From: Bacteroidota bacterium
Lineage (GTDB): Bacteria > Bacteroidota > Bacteroidia > Chitinophagales > Chitinophagaceae
DNA: 64,000 nt
Reading direction: 5' to 3'
Assembly: GCA_013287475.1 (NCBI GenBank)
Contig: JABDDT010000004.1
Location: 885-64,884, forward strand
This document shows positions 17,066 to 24,273 of the stretch, in pieces (positions within the stretch are counted from its first letter, which is position 1; each line of letters begins with the position of its first letter). The notes under the pieces were generated by a model, which did no database searches, had not been told where the DNA came from, and saw only the letters and a list, made by a program, of their open reading frames with translations. The position numbers and the translations under genes are program-made.

Positions 17066-17569
17066 TTAACGGTTATCACTGTGACGGCGTCCCGTGATCC
17101 TGGGGAAAAGCAAAGTAGGTCCGACAGTAAGGAATGCACCCAGTGTCGCAATGCCTGTGATTGTTCCAATAGCAAAATCCTTACGGCTGACGAGGTGACC
17201 GCCGACGCCATATTTGATCAGGAGATAAAAGATGACTACGTATAGCAGACTTGTAACCAGGCCCGGCGAGTAAGTGTAGAGACGGATTGTCCAGTATAAG
17301 TGCACAGTCAGAACATGGGTAACGAATCCTGTTGAGAAGAAAATTGGCAGGATAACCCAATGGCCGCCAAAACTGTCAAATAGAATATTGCTTACTGCGA
17401 TTGCTCCAATAAAAGCAGCATTAAACCAGAAGAACATCCGAATATTATACGTCGGCCAAAAATTCTCTGCAATCCATTTAACAAAGCCGCCATTGAGCAA
17501 AGTTTCGTCAAGGATATGAACAATATATGACGCAAAAAATGCCCAGAAGAGAATGCTTAGGAACGACAT
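17066..17569 (-). CDS. HXXEE-domain-like membrane protein
   Basis: A 167-residue membrane protein with about five hydrophobic helices. An early helix carries HILDE, and a later one has VLTVHLYWTIRLYTYSPGLVTSLL. The combination of an H-x-x-[DE]-E motif in the first helix, a second His and a YSPGL turn fits the HXXEE family (PF13787), whose conserved polar residues inside helices suggest metal binding or catalysis. The function is unknown. The family call is made from motif layout only. It is convergent with the previous gene and 206 bases from the glucanase-like gene. Confidence 0.6.
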   Translation of the reverse strand: MSFLSILFWAFFASYIVHILDETLLNGGFVKWIAENFWPTYNIRMFFWFNAAFIGAIAVSNILFDSFGGHWVILPIFFSTGFVTHVLTVHLYWTIRLYTYSPGLVTSLLYVVIFYLLIKYGVGGHLVSRKDFAIGTITGIATLGAFLTVGPTLLFPRITGRRHSDNR

Positions 17570-17683
17570 GATCTGCTTATTTAATTACTATTAAATCTTT
17601 TGATTCATGGATAGTATTCGAGATTGTTATAACGGAGCGCCATATTCCCTCCGAAAAACGTGAGCATATATTTTTTCATAAAG

Positions 17684-17708
17684 TTTTTGCATTATTATAT
17701 TGCAAAAA
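17684..17708. promoter_or_regulatory. Inverted repeat upstream of glucanase-like gene
   Basis: TTTTTGCA (17684-17691) and TGCAAAAA (17701-17708) form a perfect 8-bp inverted repeat with a 9-base spacer, 67 bases before the ATG at 17776. This is a typical size for a dimeric repressor site. No regulator gene is next to it. Confidence 0.4.
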
Positions 17709-17775
17709 TAGCAAGAAAGGAAAACTAACTATTTCACTATTGTATATACCGGGAAAATTCATAAATTAACTTCAA

Positions 17776-19089
17776 ATGACAGAGTATTTAGATTCAGATA
17801 GGGAAATGCTGGAGAACTTGCAGGCAAAAACTTTTAACTATTTTCTTAAATATTTAAATCCGGCAAACGGTTTGATCGCTGATAAATCAAGCCCGGATTC
17901 ACATTCGAGTATAGCGGCTGTAGGTCTGGGAATCAGTAGTTATGTGGTGGGTATTGAACGAAATTTAATTTCAAGAGAAGAGGGGATTAATAAAATTCTC
18001 ACCATTTTGAATTTTTTTCTCGCCGGTCATCAGGGTCCGGAGGTGGATGCAATGGGTTACAAAGGATTTTATTATCATTTCCTCCAAATGGATACAGGCA
18101 AGCGGGCCTGGGAATGCGAATTATCAACCATTGATACAGCCATTTTTATTGCTGGCGTGTTGACTGCTGCTGTTTATTTTAAAGGTGAAAATAAGTTAGA
18201 AAAAGAGATACGAACCCTTGCAGAAAACCTTTACAGACGCGTTGACTGGCAATGGGCTTTGAATGGGGGATCGATGATTTGTCATGGTTGGAAACCTGAG
18301 TCCGGTTTTCTTAACAATTACTGGGGTGATGGATATTGTGAAGCAATCATTTTATATGTACTTGCGTTGGGTTCGCCAACTTTCCCCATTGATCCGAAAG
18401 GTTATCAAAATTGGACATCCACTTTTAAATGGGTTGACATACTCGGTTACGGGTACATACATGCCGGACCACTTTTTATCCATCAGATGTCGCACCTGTG
18501 GGTGGATTTTCAGGGTATCCAGGACGAGTTGAACAGGAAATATAAGATTGATTATTTTGAAAACAGCCGTCGTGCAACCCATATCCAGCAACAATATGCT
18601 ATAAAGAATCCACTCAATTTTAAGCATTATGGTGAAAATAATTGGGGCTTTACGGCAAGTGACGGACCCGGGCCTGCTGTTTTAAAGATTGACGGGGTTG
18701 AAAAAATCTTTTATGATTATGTCGCCCGCGGTGTACCGTATGGCCCGGATGATGGTACGATTTCACCATGGGCAGTTGTGGCTTCTTTGCCTTTTGCCCC
18801 CGACATCGTATTAAGTACCCTTCGTCATGCGGTAAATAGATTAAAGGAAAATAATGCTGTCAATGAAGGTTTTGATGCAAGCTTTAATCCGGTATTTAAA
18901 ATCCCCGGCAAGGAGGAATATGGTTGGGTTTCTCCATGGAAGTTTGGATTGAATGAAGGTCCGATGGTTATCATGATTGAGAATTTCAGGTCTCAATTAA
19001 TTTGGAATATTATCAAGCAATCCATTTTTATTAAAAAAGGCCTCCGCAAGGCTGGATTCACGGGAGGATGGCTCAACCAGGAATCATAA
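17776..19089 (+). CDS. GH144-like endo-beta-1,2-glucanase / glucoamylase-like protein
   Basis: A 437-residue protein of the glycoamylase-like (PF10091) group that includes GH144 endo-beta-1,2-glucanases, first characterised in Chitinophaga. These are (alpha/alpha)6-barrel enzymes. Recognisable parts are FNYFLKYLNPANGLIADKSSP near the start (split here by no domain border), SIAAVGLGISSYVVGIERN at about 43-61, and WGDGYCEAIILYVLALGSP. Also visible are HQMSHLWVDFQGIQDELNRKY, NWGFTASDGPGP, PYGPDDGTISPWAVVASLPFAP and the final YGWVSPWKFGLNEGPMV. Unlike secreted members it has no signal peptide, so it seems cytoplasmic. A 92-residue gene follows 24 bases later. Confidence 0.82.
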   Translation: MTEYLDSDREMLENLQAKTFNYFLKYLNPANGLIADKSSPDSHSSIAAVGLGISSYVVGIERNLISREEGINKILTILNFFLAGHQGPEVDAMGYKGFYYHFLQMDTGKRAWECELSTIDTAIFIAGVLTAAVYFKGENKLEKEIRTLAENLYRRVDWQWALNGGSMICHGWKPESGFLNNYWGDGYCEAIILYVLALGSPTFPIDPKGYQNWTSTFKWVDILGYGYIHAGPLFIHQMSHLWVDFQGIQDELNRKYKIDYFENSRRATHIQQQYAIKNPLNFKHYGENNWGFTASDGPGPAVLKIDGVEKIFYDYVARGVPYGPDDGTISPWAVVASLPFAPDIVLSTLRHAVNRLKENNAVNEGFDASFNPVFKIPGKEEYGWVSPWKFGLNEGPMVIMIENFRSQLIWNIIKQSIFIKKGLRKAGFTGGWLNQES

Positions 19090-19113
19090 ATATTCTAAAC
19101 CGCATACCAGATT

Positions 19114-19392
19114 ATGAATGTTTTACTACCTGTCATGTATAAAAATGCAGAATATACAGTTGAATATAACGAGCCGGACAGCACGCCCGATCCAAAAGAT
19201 TATATTGTTCGTATCGAATCGATTAAGGGCAATTCAGATCTGCCAGCTGAACTGGAAGAACAGGTATGCAAGGAGTTTTCATACAAGGCTTCAGATAAAT
19301 TCAAGGGAGATCCGAATCAGCCCCTGGATCTCATTATAAAGACTTACCGCGATCATATTGCAAAAGATGTAGATCCCCTGCCCAGGGTATAA
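19114..19392 (+). CDS. Hypothetical protein following the glucanase-like gene
   Basis: A 92-residue cytoplasmic protein with no recognised family. It is acidic, with a mixed alpha/beta look (NAEYTVEYNEPDSTPDPKDYIVRI, then an amphipathic helix LPAELEEQVCKEFSYKASDKF). A second frame overlaps on the same strand but has an unlikely composition. The gap to the upstream glucanase-like gene is 24 bases, so both probably share a transcript. Whether the two proteins work together cannot be told. Confidence 0.65.
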   Translation: MNVLLPVMYKNAEYTVEYNEPDSTPDPKDYIVRIESIKGNSDLPAELEEQVCKEFSYKASDKFKGDPNQPLDLIIKTYRDHIAKDVDPLPRV

Positions 19393-19420
19393 ATCATATT
19401 TCTGTTCCTTCAGCTTTTGA

Positions 19421-19510
19421 TTACCTCACAGCGCTTCCATCAATCGTCAGACAAACTCCGCTGACAAGAGATGCCTCATCAGACGTCAGGTAGAGATAAC
19501 CATCTCTTTT
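19421..19510 (-). pseudogene. C-terminal remnant of an SDR gene
   Basis: On the minus strand this reads RDGYLYLTSDEASLVSGVC followed by LTIDGSAVR and a stop. That is the classic end of a short-chain dehydrogenase (YLASDEASFVTG...xVDGG). Immediately upstream in this frame is a stop codon, and no other part of the gene is found nearby. It is the last 29 codons of a lost SDR gene. Confidence 0.8.
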
Positions 19511-19706
19511 TTATTTCTGCAAAAAAATGGTCTGAGGATTTAAAGTTGAAGGGTTGAATCAACAATTATTTTCAGGATTTTTACTATTTCTTCGGTTGAT
19601 TATTACGATAATGATACCATATATTTTATAAGTGGGTCAGTACTGGTAATAAATGGTTTTTAACCTTTACAACTTATTCATAATTAATAATTTATGAAAA
19701 AAATAT

Positions 19707-19723
19707 CTGGCACCATAGTTGTT
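19707..19723 (+). promoter_or_regulatory. Sigma-54 (-24/-12) promoter candidate
   Basis: CTGGCACCATAGTTGTT matches TGGCAC-N5-TTGC, with GT in place of GC at the -12 element. The GG (19709-19710) lies 46 bases before the ATG at 19755, the same range as for the two permease genes (43 and 49). No copy of the permease enhancer block is present upstream. Confidence 0.5.
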
Positions 19724-19754
19724 TTTATATAGTGAACAATTAAAATAATATACT

Positions 19755-19883
19755 ATGACAAAGTCCGAATCTATGAAAGATCAGTCATCATTACCGGTTG
19801 GCGAATCAATCATTGTCTATTTAATTGCGGCAGTTCTTTTGACAGGTGTGATGATTCTTGCTTTTGCGAGTTGGCAGGGATAA
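19755..19883 (+). CDS. Small single-pass membrane protein (42 aa)
   Basis: A short frame that translates to a 42-residue peptide: a polar N-terminus (MTKSESMKDQSSLPVGES), then one membrane helix (IIVYLIAAVLLTGVMILAFA) and SWQG at the end. The clean split between a polar tail and a single helix, plus a sigma-54-like promoter at the usual distance upstream, argue for a real gene. There is no recognised family. It lies next to the second FtsX permease (convergent, about 270 bases away), so a role as a small membrane partner or stress peptide is possible, but this is inference. Confidence 0.5.
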   Translation: MTKSESMKDQSSLPVGESIIVYLIAAVLLTGVMILAFASWQG

Positions 19884-20019
19884 TAGTTATCCAATTCCTG
19901 TTCACCTTTGTTCTGCAATAAAATAATTTATATCGCATAGAAATTGAAGCGATCGGCTAGTCGCATATCCGTTTACGGGATTGGCTCAGCTATTGTTGCT
20001 TTGCTGATACGTCAATGCA

Positions 20020-20121
20020 TTAAACAAAACTATTTTCCTTGTTTTCGCCAAAAGAAAACCAGTTAACTGAGTCGTCGATAAACAGCGCCTCATAGGCGTA
20101 GAATTCTTTGGTAGGTGGCTT
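20020..20121 (-). pseudogene. Possible C-terminal remnant of a VOC/glyoxalase-type gene
   Basis: On the minus strand, two stop codons are followed by 33 open codons reading PPTKEFYAYEALFIDDSV then NWFSFGENKENSFV and a stop. There is no start codon. The pattern of an aromatic-rich strand, EALF, Asp-Asp and NWFSF resembles the last strand of VOC-superfamily (glyoxalase-like) proteins. The family call is tentative. It lies 34 bases downstream of the stop of the FtsX permease, in the same gap as the SDR stump. Confidence 0.35.
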
Positions 20122-20155
20122 TTATTACTCCCATGCTCCCATACTTGCCTTTGGA

Positions 20156-22522
20156 TTACTCAGACCTTAAACTGGAGACCGGATTCACCAGCGCCGCTTT
20201 AAGTGCCTGAATACTGATCGTCAGCAAAGTAATTAATACGACGCACGTCCCGGTTATCAAAAAAACTTCCGGTCCTATATCAATACGGTATGCAAAGGAC
20301 TGCAGCCATTGATACATGAACCACCATGCCAGTGGGAATGCAATGATAACTGAAATCAATACCAGTTTCAGGAAATCCTTAGATAACATGACTACAATAC
20401 TATTCACCGAAGCCCCTACGACTTTCCGGATGCCAATTTCCTTACGTCTTTTTTGTGCGGTAAATGTTGCCAGGCCAAACAAACCAAGACAAGAAATTAA
20501 AATCGCCAGTCCTGCAAAATATCTTGAGAGTATGCCCACCCTGGTTTCTGTGAGATATTGTTTTTGATAGGCTTCATCAAGAAAATTATAATCAAAAGGG
20601 AAACCCGGATTATAAGTTTCGTAGAGGTGCCTGATAGAATTAATCGTGGCCTCCTGGTCCCCGCCCTTAATCCTCACCATCATTTTGTGCCAAATATTGC
20701 CTGGTGCATCAAGTGTGATAAAACATGGCTTTACCACTTCATGTAATGATTCAAAATGAAAATCCTTTACGACACCAATAATTTGTCTTGGCTTACCAAC
20801 ATACTGTACTGTTTTCCCAATCGGGTCTTTGATTTGCATCATCTTAATGGCAGCTTCGTTCAGAATAATTTTTGACGTTTCGTCTCCATAAGCTTTTGAA
20901 TAAGCCCTGCCGGCAGCCATATGCATTCCCATCGTTTCTATAAAACCATAACCTCCGCCAAATCCTTCTAAATAAACTGCTTCATTGGGATTTTTCCCTT
21001 CCCAGCTCAGGTTGTAATCTCCATAATTCCTTCCGATCATTTCATGCCATGTGTAACATGCATTAACCACTCCGGGAATTTTTTTAACCTGATCCATAAA
21101 TACATCTTCGCTCTTTAATACATTTCCTTCAGAATTAAAACGAATAACATTTTCTTTATTATAACCGGGATTTGTACTTTGTACAAATTGCACTTGTCTG
21201 TAAACAACAAGAACTGAAACGATCAGCAGAGCAGATAAGGTAAATTGAAATACAACAAGGCCCCTCCGTGATAATAATTCAGCTAAGGAAGTTTGCAGGC
21301 TTCCTTTCAGAATGGAGATCGGGTTAAAACCTGAAAGATATAATGCCGGATAACTACCCGAAAGCAATCCCGTGACGATGGTTATTCCTGCCAGTGTGAG
21401 AACAAGTTTCGGATCAACGCTCAAAACAATTTCCTTCCCCGTAAGATTATTGAATGATGGCAGAAGAAGCAAGACCAAAATAAGCGCGAAGATCATGGCG
21501 ATGGCAGAATAGATAATAGACTCGGAAAGAAACTGGAGTATCAATTGCCATCTCTCAGCCCCCATCACTTTTTTGATACCTACTTCTTTCATTCTCCCCG
21601 AAGCTTTGGCGGTTGACAGGTTCATAAAATTGATGCAGGCAATTGCAAGAATAAAAATTGCAATCAGCGAAAATAATTTTACATATCCCATTTTACTGCC
21701 TGTCTGCGAACCATGACTGAAAGTGTAGAGCAGGTAATTCTCAGCAAAAGGAGCGGCGAAAGCCGATCTCGTCGTGTCATTGCTATTTTCAGCTACGATA
21801 CCGGCAATTCTTTTATTAAACGCATCGATATCGGTGCCTTTTTTCAGGAGCACAAAATTATGTGGACCAGTATTGTTCCACGAAGTTACCCAGGGGTACA
21901 CGTCTTTCATATATTCGAAGGATAGAACGAAATCAAATTGCTGTGAGGAGTGCGGACCTGGTTTTTCAAATACACCGGAAACAAAAAAATCACGTTCATG
22001 CTGGAATCGGATGGCTTTGCCAATCAGATTTGCAGTTGTACCAAAAAGTTTTAATGCCAGTTCATCGGATATGGCGATTGAGTTTTTGGCGGCAAGTATC
22101 TGGTCTTTCTTTCCATCAATGAGGCGGAAAGAAAAAATATTGAAATAATCTTTACCGGCATATTGTCCATAGGCCTTGATATTTTTTTCACCGGCTGATA
22201 AAGTGAATTTCTGGAACCATTCATGCGGAGCCAGTGCTGCAGCATATTCCACTTCAGGCATTCGTTGAGCAACCACTTCGGCCAGCATGCCGGAGGACTC
22301 GTCAGAAGCGGGACTCTGTCCTGGTGTTTTGCGATGTTCAAGGAGCTGATATATCAGACCATCTTTTTCAAATGATTTATCTATGCTCAGCTCATCATTC
22401 ACCCAGAACCAGATCAACAAAGTGCAGGCGAGCCCCGCGGAAAGTCCAAACACATTGAGAAAAGTAAATTGCCTGTCCCTGATCATATTGCGCCACGCAA
22501 TCCTGAAATAATTTTTAAGCAT
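20156..22522 (-). CDS. FtsX/MacB-type ABC transporter permease
   Basis: A 788-residue inner-membrane permease with the same layout as the one at 3768-6140. It has an N-terminal helix (about 20-40), a MacB-PCD-like periplasmic domain, an FtsX core (about 275-400) with NLSTAKASGRMKEVGIKKVMGA, a helix near 425, a second periplasmic domain, and a C-terminal FtsX core with AQKRRKEIGIRKVVGAS. The start is taken at MLKNYFRIAWRN (22522), the family's usual beginning. An in-frame ATG 33 bases upstream would overlap the sigma-54-like promoter. No ATPase gene is adjacent. The upstream region shares the promoter and enhancer block of the first permease at identical spacing, so both should be co-regulated. 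Confidence 0.93.
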   Translation of the reverse strand: MLKNYFRIAWRNMIRDRQFTFLNVFGLSAGLACTLLIWFWVNDELSIDKSFEKDGLIYQLLEHRKTPGQSPASDESSGMLAEVVAQRMPEVEYAAALAPHEWFQKFTLSAGEKNIKAYGQYAGKDYFNIFSFRLIDGKKDQILAAKNSIAISDELALKLFGTTANLIGKAIRFQHERDFFVSGVFEKPGPHSSQQFDFVLSFEYMKDVYPWVTSWNNTGPHNFVLLKKGTDIDAFNKRIAGIVAENSNDTTRSAFAAPFAENYLLYTFSHGSQTGSKMGYVKLFSLIAIFILAIACINFMNLSTAKASGRMKEVGIKKVMGAERWQLILQFLSESIIYSAIAMIFALILVLLLLPSFNNLTGKEIVLSVDPKLVLTLAGITIVTGLLSGSYPALYLSGFNPISILKGSLQTSLAELLSRRGLVVFQFTLSALLIVSVLVVYRQVQFVQSTNPGYNKENVIRFNSEGNVLKSEDVFMDQVKKIPGVVNACYTWHEMIGRNYGDYNLSWEGKNPNEAVYLEGFGGGYGFIETMGMHMAAGRAYSKAYGDETSKIILNEAAIKMMQIKDPIGKTVQYVGKPRQIIGVVKDFHFESLHEVVKPCFITLDAPGNIWHKMMVRIKGGDQEATINSIRHLYETYNPGFPFDYNFLDEAYQKQYLTETRVGILSRYFAGLAILISCLGLFGLATFTAQKRRKEIGIRKVVGASVNSIVVMLSKDFLKLVLISVIIAFPLAWWFMYQWLQSFAYRIDIGPEVFLITGTCVVLITLLTISIQALKAALVNPVSSLRSE

Positions 22523-22550
22523 AATGAAGTCTGTATAATTATAATATGGA

Positions 22551-22567
22551 AACAAACAGGATGCCGC
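22551..22567 (-). promoter_or_regulatory. Sigma-54 (-24/-12) promoter candidate for permease
   Basis: The minus strand reads GCGGCATCCTGTTTGTT, with GG at -24 and TTG at -12 in the right spacing and GT in place of GC. The GG is 43 bases before the chosen ATG at 22522. The near-identical site before the first permease (6175-6191) supports it. Confidence 0.5.
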
Positions 22568-22623
22568 CTGTTAATTCTATGCAAATCAATAATCTATAGA
22601 AGTTCAGAATAAAATATCGTCCG

Positions 22624-22645
22624 TTTTCGATACAATTGCTGTTCG
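22624..22645 (-). promoter_or_regulatory. Shared 22-bp upstream block (enhancer candidate)
   Basis: The minus strand reads CGAACA, six bases, GTATCGAAAA, matching all 16 fixed positions of the block at 6248-6269. The proximal edge is 59 bases from the sigma-54 GG, as in the first permease. The right half extends as CGAAAACG, an imperfect dyad that could be one of two protein binding sites. Confidence 0.6.
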
Positions 22646-22698
22646 TCTATGGCTGAATGGTAAAATAGATATAATGGGGAAATCTGTAATGCTGGACG

Positions 22699-23667
22699 TT
22701 AGAAAATCCCTTTCGGCACAGAAGGGCTTAAGGCCAGGGAATCCCTTATAACGAACTCCTTAAATGTACCTGGTGTAATTCCTTCTGATTTTTTGAAGAG
22801 ACGTACAAAATAATTGACATCGGCAAATCCACATTGGTAGGCGGTTTCCGTAACCGTAGTATTTTGGCTGCCCAGAAGTTGTTTAGCGAGTTTGATACGT
22901 TCGCGATTTATATATTCCAATGGAGAGATCCCGAACTGTTGCCTGAACCATTTGAAAAACTCGTTGCGACTCATATACGCTTTGCGTGAAAGAGAGTCAA
23001 CACCTAATTTCTCTGTAAGATGTTCATGGATATAGTCAAGCAGAAAATGCTGTCGGCTGAAATTTTTCTTATCACTTTTATCCATTTCCACCCGCTTCAG
23101 ATATTGACTCTGAACCAGACGGATAAGCAGTTCCTTCAGGCTCAGATCAGCATAGATATTTTTTGCCTTATCCCCGCTGCTGCAATTACGAATGATCTTG
23201 TTAATGGTTTCGGCGATTTCCGCATCATTTGAAAAATGATACTGACTGAAATCAATATTCCATTCATGATTGTCGTCGCTTCCGCTGTTGTAACAGGAAT
23301 TGAGATATTCCATCGTATCCTGCACATAGGTCGTGTTCACCATAAGTGCAATACATTGAGTCGGGTTGCTATGGGTGGATTCGGGGAAATCAATAACCAT
23401 GGGCTGATTAGCAGGCAATATCACCGTCTCGCCGGGCAGATATTCGAAATCCGGCTGATTGGCAAGGTGCATCACTTTCTTACCTGTTACCATGCTGGTT
23501 ATCACCAGATCATTAAAGGTCAGTGGCACCCCAAATGCCTTTTGATAGCTCTCATAGATATTGAGCTCGCAGTTATTTAGATTGAAAACGCGACGATTTT
23601 CAATTAATGTCTGCAGTTGTTTTGGCGGGGTCAGGTCTATTCTATTAATCAAATTCCTTCTTCCCAA
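22699..23667 (-). CDS. AraC family transcriptional regulator
   Basis: A 322-residue regulator with an N-terminal cupin-like sensing domain (about 30-150, with YLPGETVILPANQPMVIDFPE) of the AraC-binding-like type. The C-terminal double helix-turn-helix (about 215-315) has LSRKAYMSRNEFFKWFRQQFG, then ISPLEYINRERIKLAKQLL, and TAYQCGFADVNYFVRLFKK. It should control genes in response to a small ligand. The start is uncertain. The frame opens at a TTG; an ATG 13 bases upstream begins MKLLG in another frame and would join this one with a single-base deletion. So either a TTG start or a frameshift at the very beginning applies. The neighbouring FtsX permease lies downstream in the same direction. Confidence 0.88.
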   Translation of the reverse strand: MGRRNLINRIDLTPPKQLQTLIENRRVFNLNNCELNIYESYQKAFGVPLTFNDLVITSMVTGKKVMHLANQPDFEYLPGETVILPANQPMVIDFPESTHSNPTQCIALMVNTTYVQDTMEYLNSCYNSGSDDNHEWNIDFSQYHFSNDAEIAETINKIIRNCSSGDKAKNIYADLSLKELLIRLVQSQYLKRVEMDKSDKKNFSRQHFLLDYIHEHLTEKLGVDSLSRKAYMSRNEFFKWFRQQFGISPLEYINRERIKLAKQLLGSQNTTVTETAYQCGFADVNYFVRLFKKSEGITPGTFKEFVIRDSLALSPSVPKGIF

Positions 23668-23764
23668 GTAGTTTCATTTGAATATTAAAAATAGCTATTG
23701 GTCGAGGTTCAAACAATAATTTAGTACAATCGTGCTATAAAACCATACAAAAATGCTGATGTAG

Positions 23765-23887
23765 CGGCGTAATATTAATGATGTTTATGCCGGTCGTTTA
23801 GCAGGCCAGGCGAAGGCGAAGCCTTATCTAAAAATATTCCGGTTCATGGATTTTAATGATCCGGATCTCTGGGATAGGTTGCACTAA
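23765..23887 (+). pseudogene. Possible decayed coding stump
   Basis: Between a TAG and a TAA lie 40 open codons reading RRNINDVYAGRLAGQAKAK then PYLKIFRFMDFNDPDLWDRLH, with no usable start. The composition looks protein-like and could be the end of a lost gene, but no family is recognised. It overlaps the beginning of the structured intergenic region upstream of the dienelactone hydrolase. Confidence 0.25.
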
Positions 23888-23904
23888 CATACCATAACCA
23901 TTTA

Positions 23905-23969
23905 ACCTTATCCTGATAAGGTATCAAGTGACCCATCCGCCGGTAAGTTGTACTTGCCGGTGGTGGGTC
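23905..23969 (+). other. Two adjacent stem-loops in intergenic DNA
   Basis: The first stem pairs ACCTTATC (23905-23912) with GATAAGGT (23915-23922). The second is long, with 18 pairs between 23930-23948 and 23952-23969 (GACCCA...AAGT with ACTT...TGGGTC), two G-U pairs, one bulge and a three-base loop. The G-U pairs suggest RNA structure. Together with further stems at 24040-24062 and 24079-24164, this gap of 606 bases before 24274 looks like a structured transcript, not empty spacer. Confidence 0.45.
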
Positions 23970-24039
23970 GCAATCGCCTCCCGGTTATTTTTTTACTACT
24001 TTTTATTTACGGCAAAATCACGAAAGTTATTCTTTAAAA

Positions 24040-24062
24040 AGCCTCCTTTTTTAAGGGAGGCT
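24040..24062 (+). terminator. Stem-loop, terminator-like
   Basis: AGCCTCC pairs with GGAGGCT around a T-rich centre (AGCCTCCTTTTTTAAGGGAGGCT is 23 bases, so only the arms are quoted here as seven-base units). The stem is strong, but the T-run is inside the loop and not after it. It may be a terminator read from either side or part of a longer structured leader. Confidence 0.35.
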
Positions 24063-24273
24063 GCACTAGTCAAATACCGTTAACCATTAAACCTTATCCT
24101 ATGAAAACATTAAAATAAGACAATTTTCAATGATCATCAATTTAAAATTACTATAATGGTTAACCCGTACTCCCGGTTAACGGTCGTTAGTAATTTGCTT
24201 ACGGGGTATGTAAATTGCAGTGTAAATTATTATTGCACCGAGTTAAAAACACTTTTAATAAAAAAGGATCATC

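Larger units (their letters stand above)
23880..24114 (+). repeat. Imperfect direct repeats with a five-codon frame
   Basis: A segment of about 35-40 bases occurs twice: 23880-23914 and 24061-24100, both running from TGCACTA through ATACC and TAACCATT to AACCTTATCCT. After copy 1 a hairpin follows. After copy 2 comes ATGAAAACATTAAAATAA (24101-24118), a complete five-codon frame (MKTLK). The look is of a gene leader that was duplicated, with the gene behind one copy lost or reduced to a mini-frame. Confidence 0.45.
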
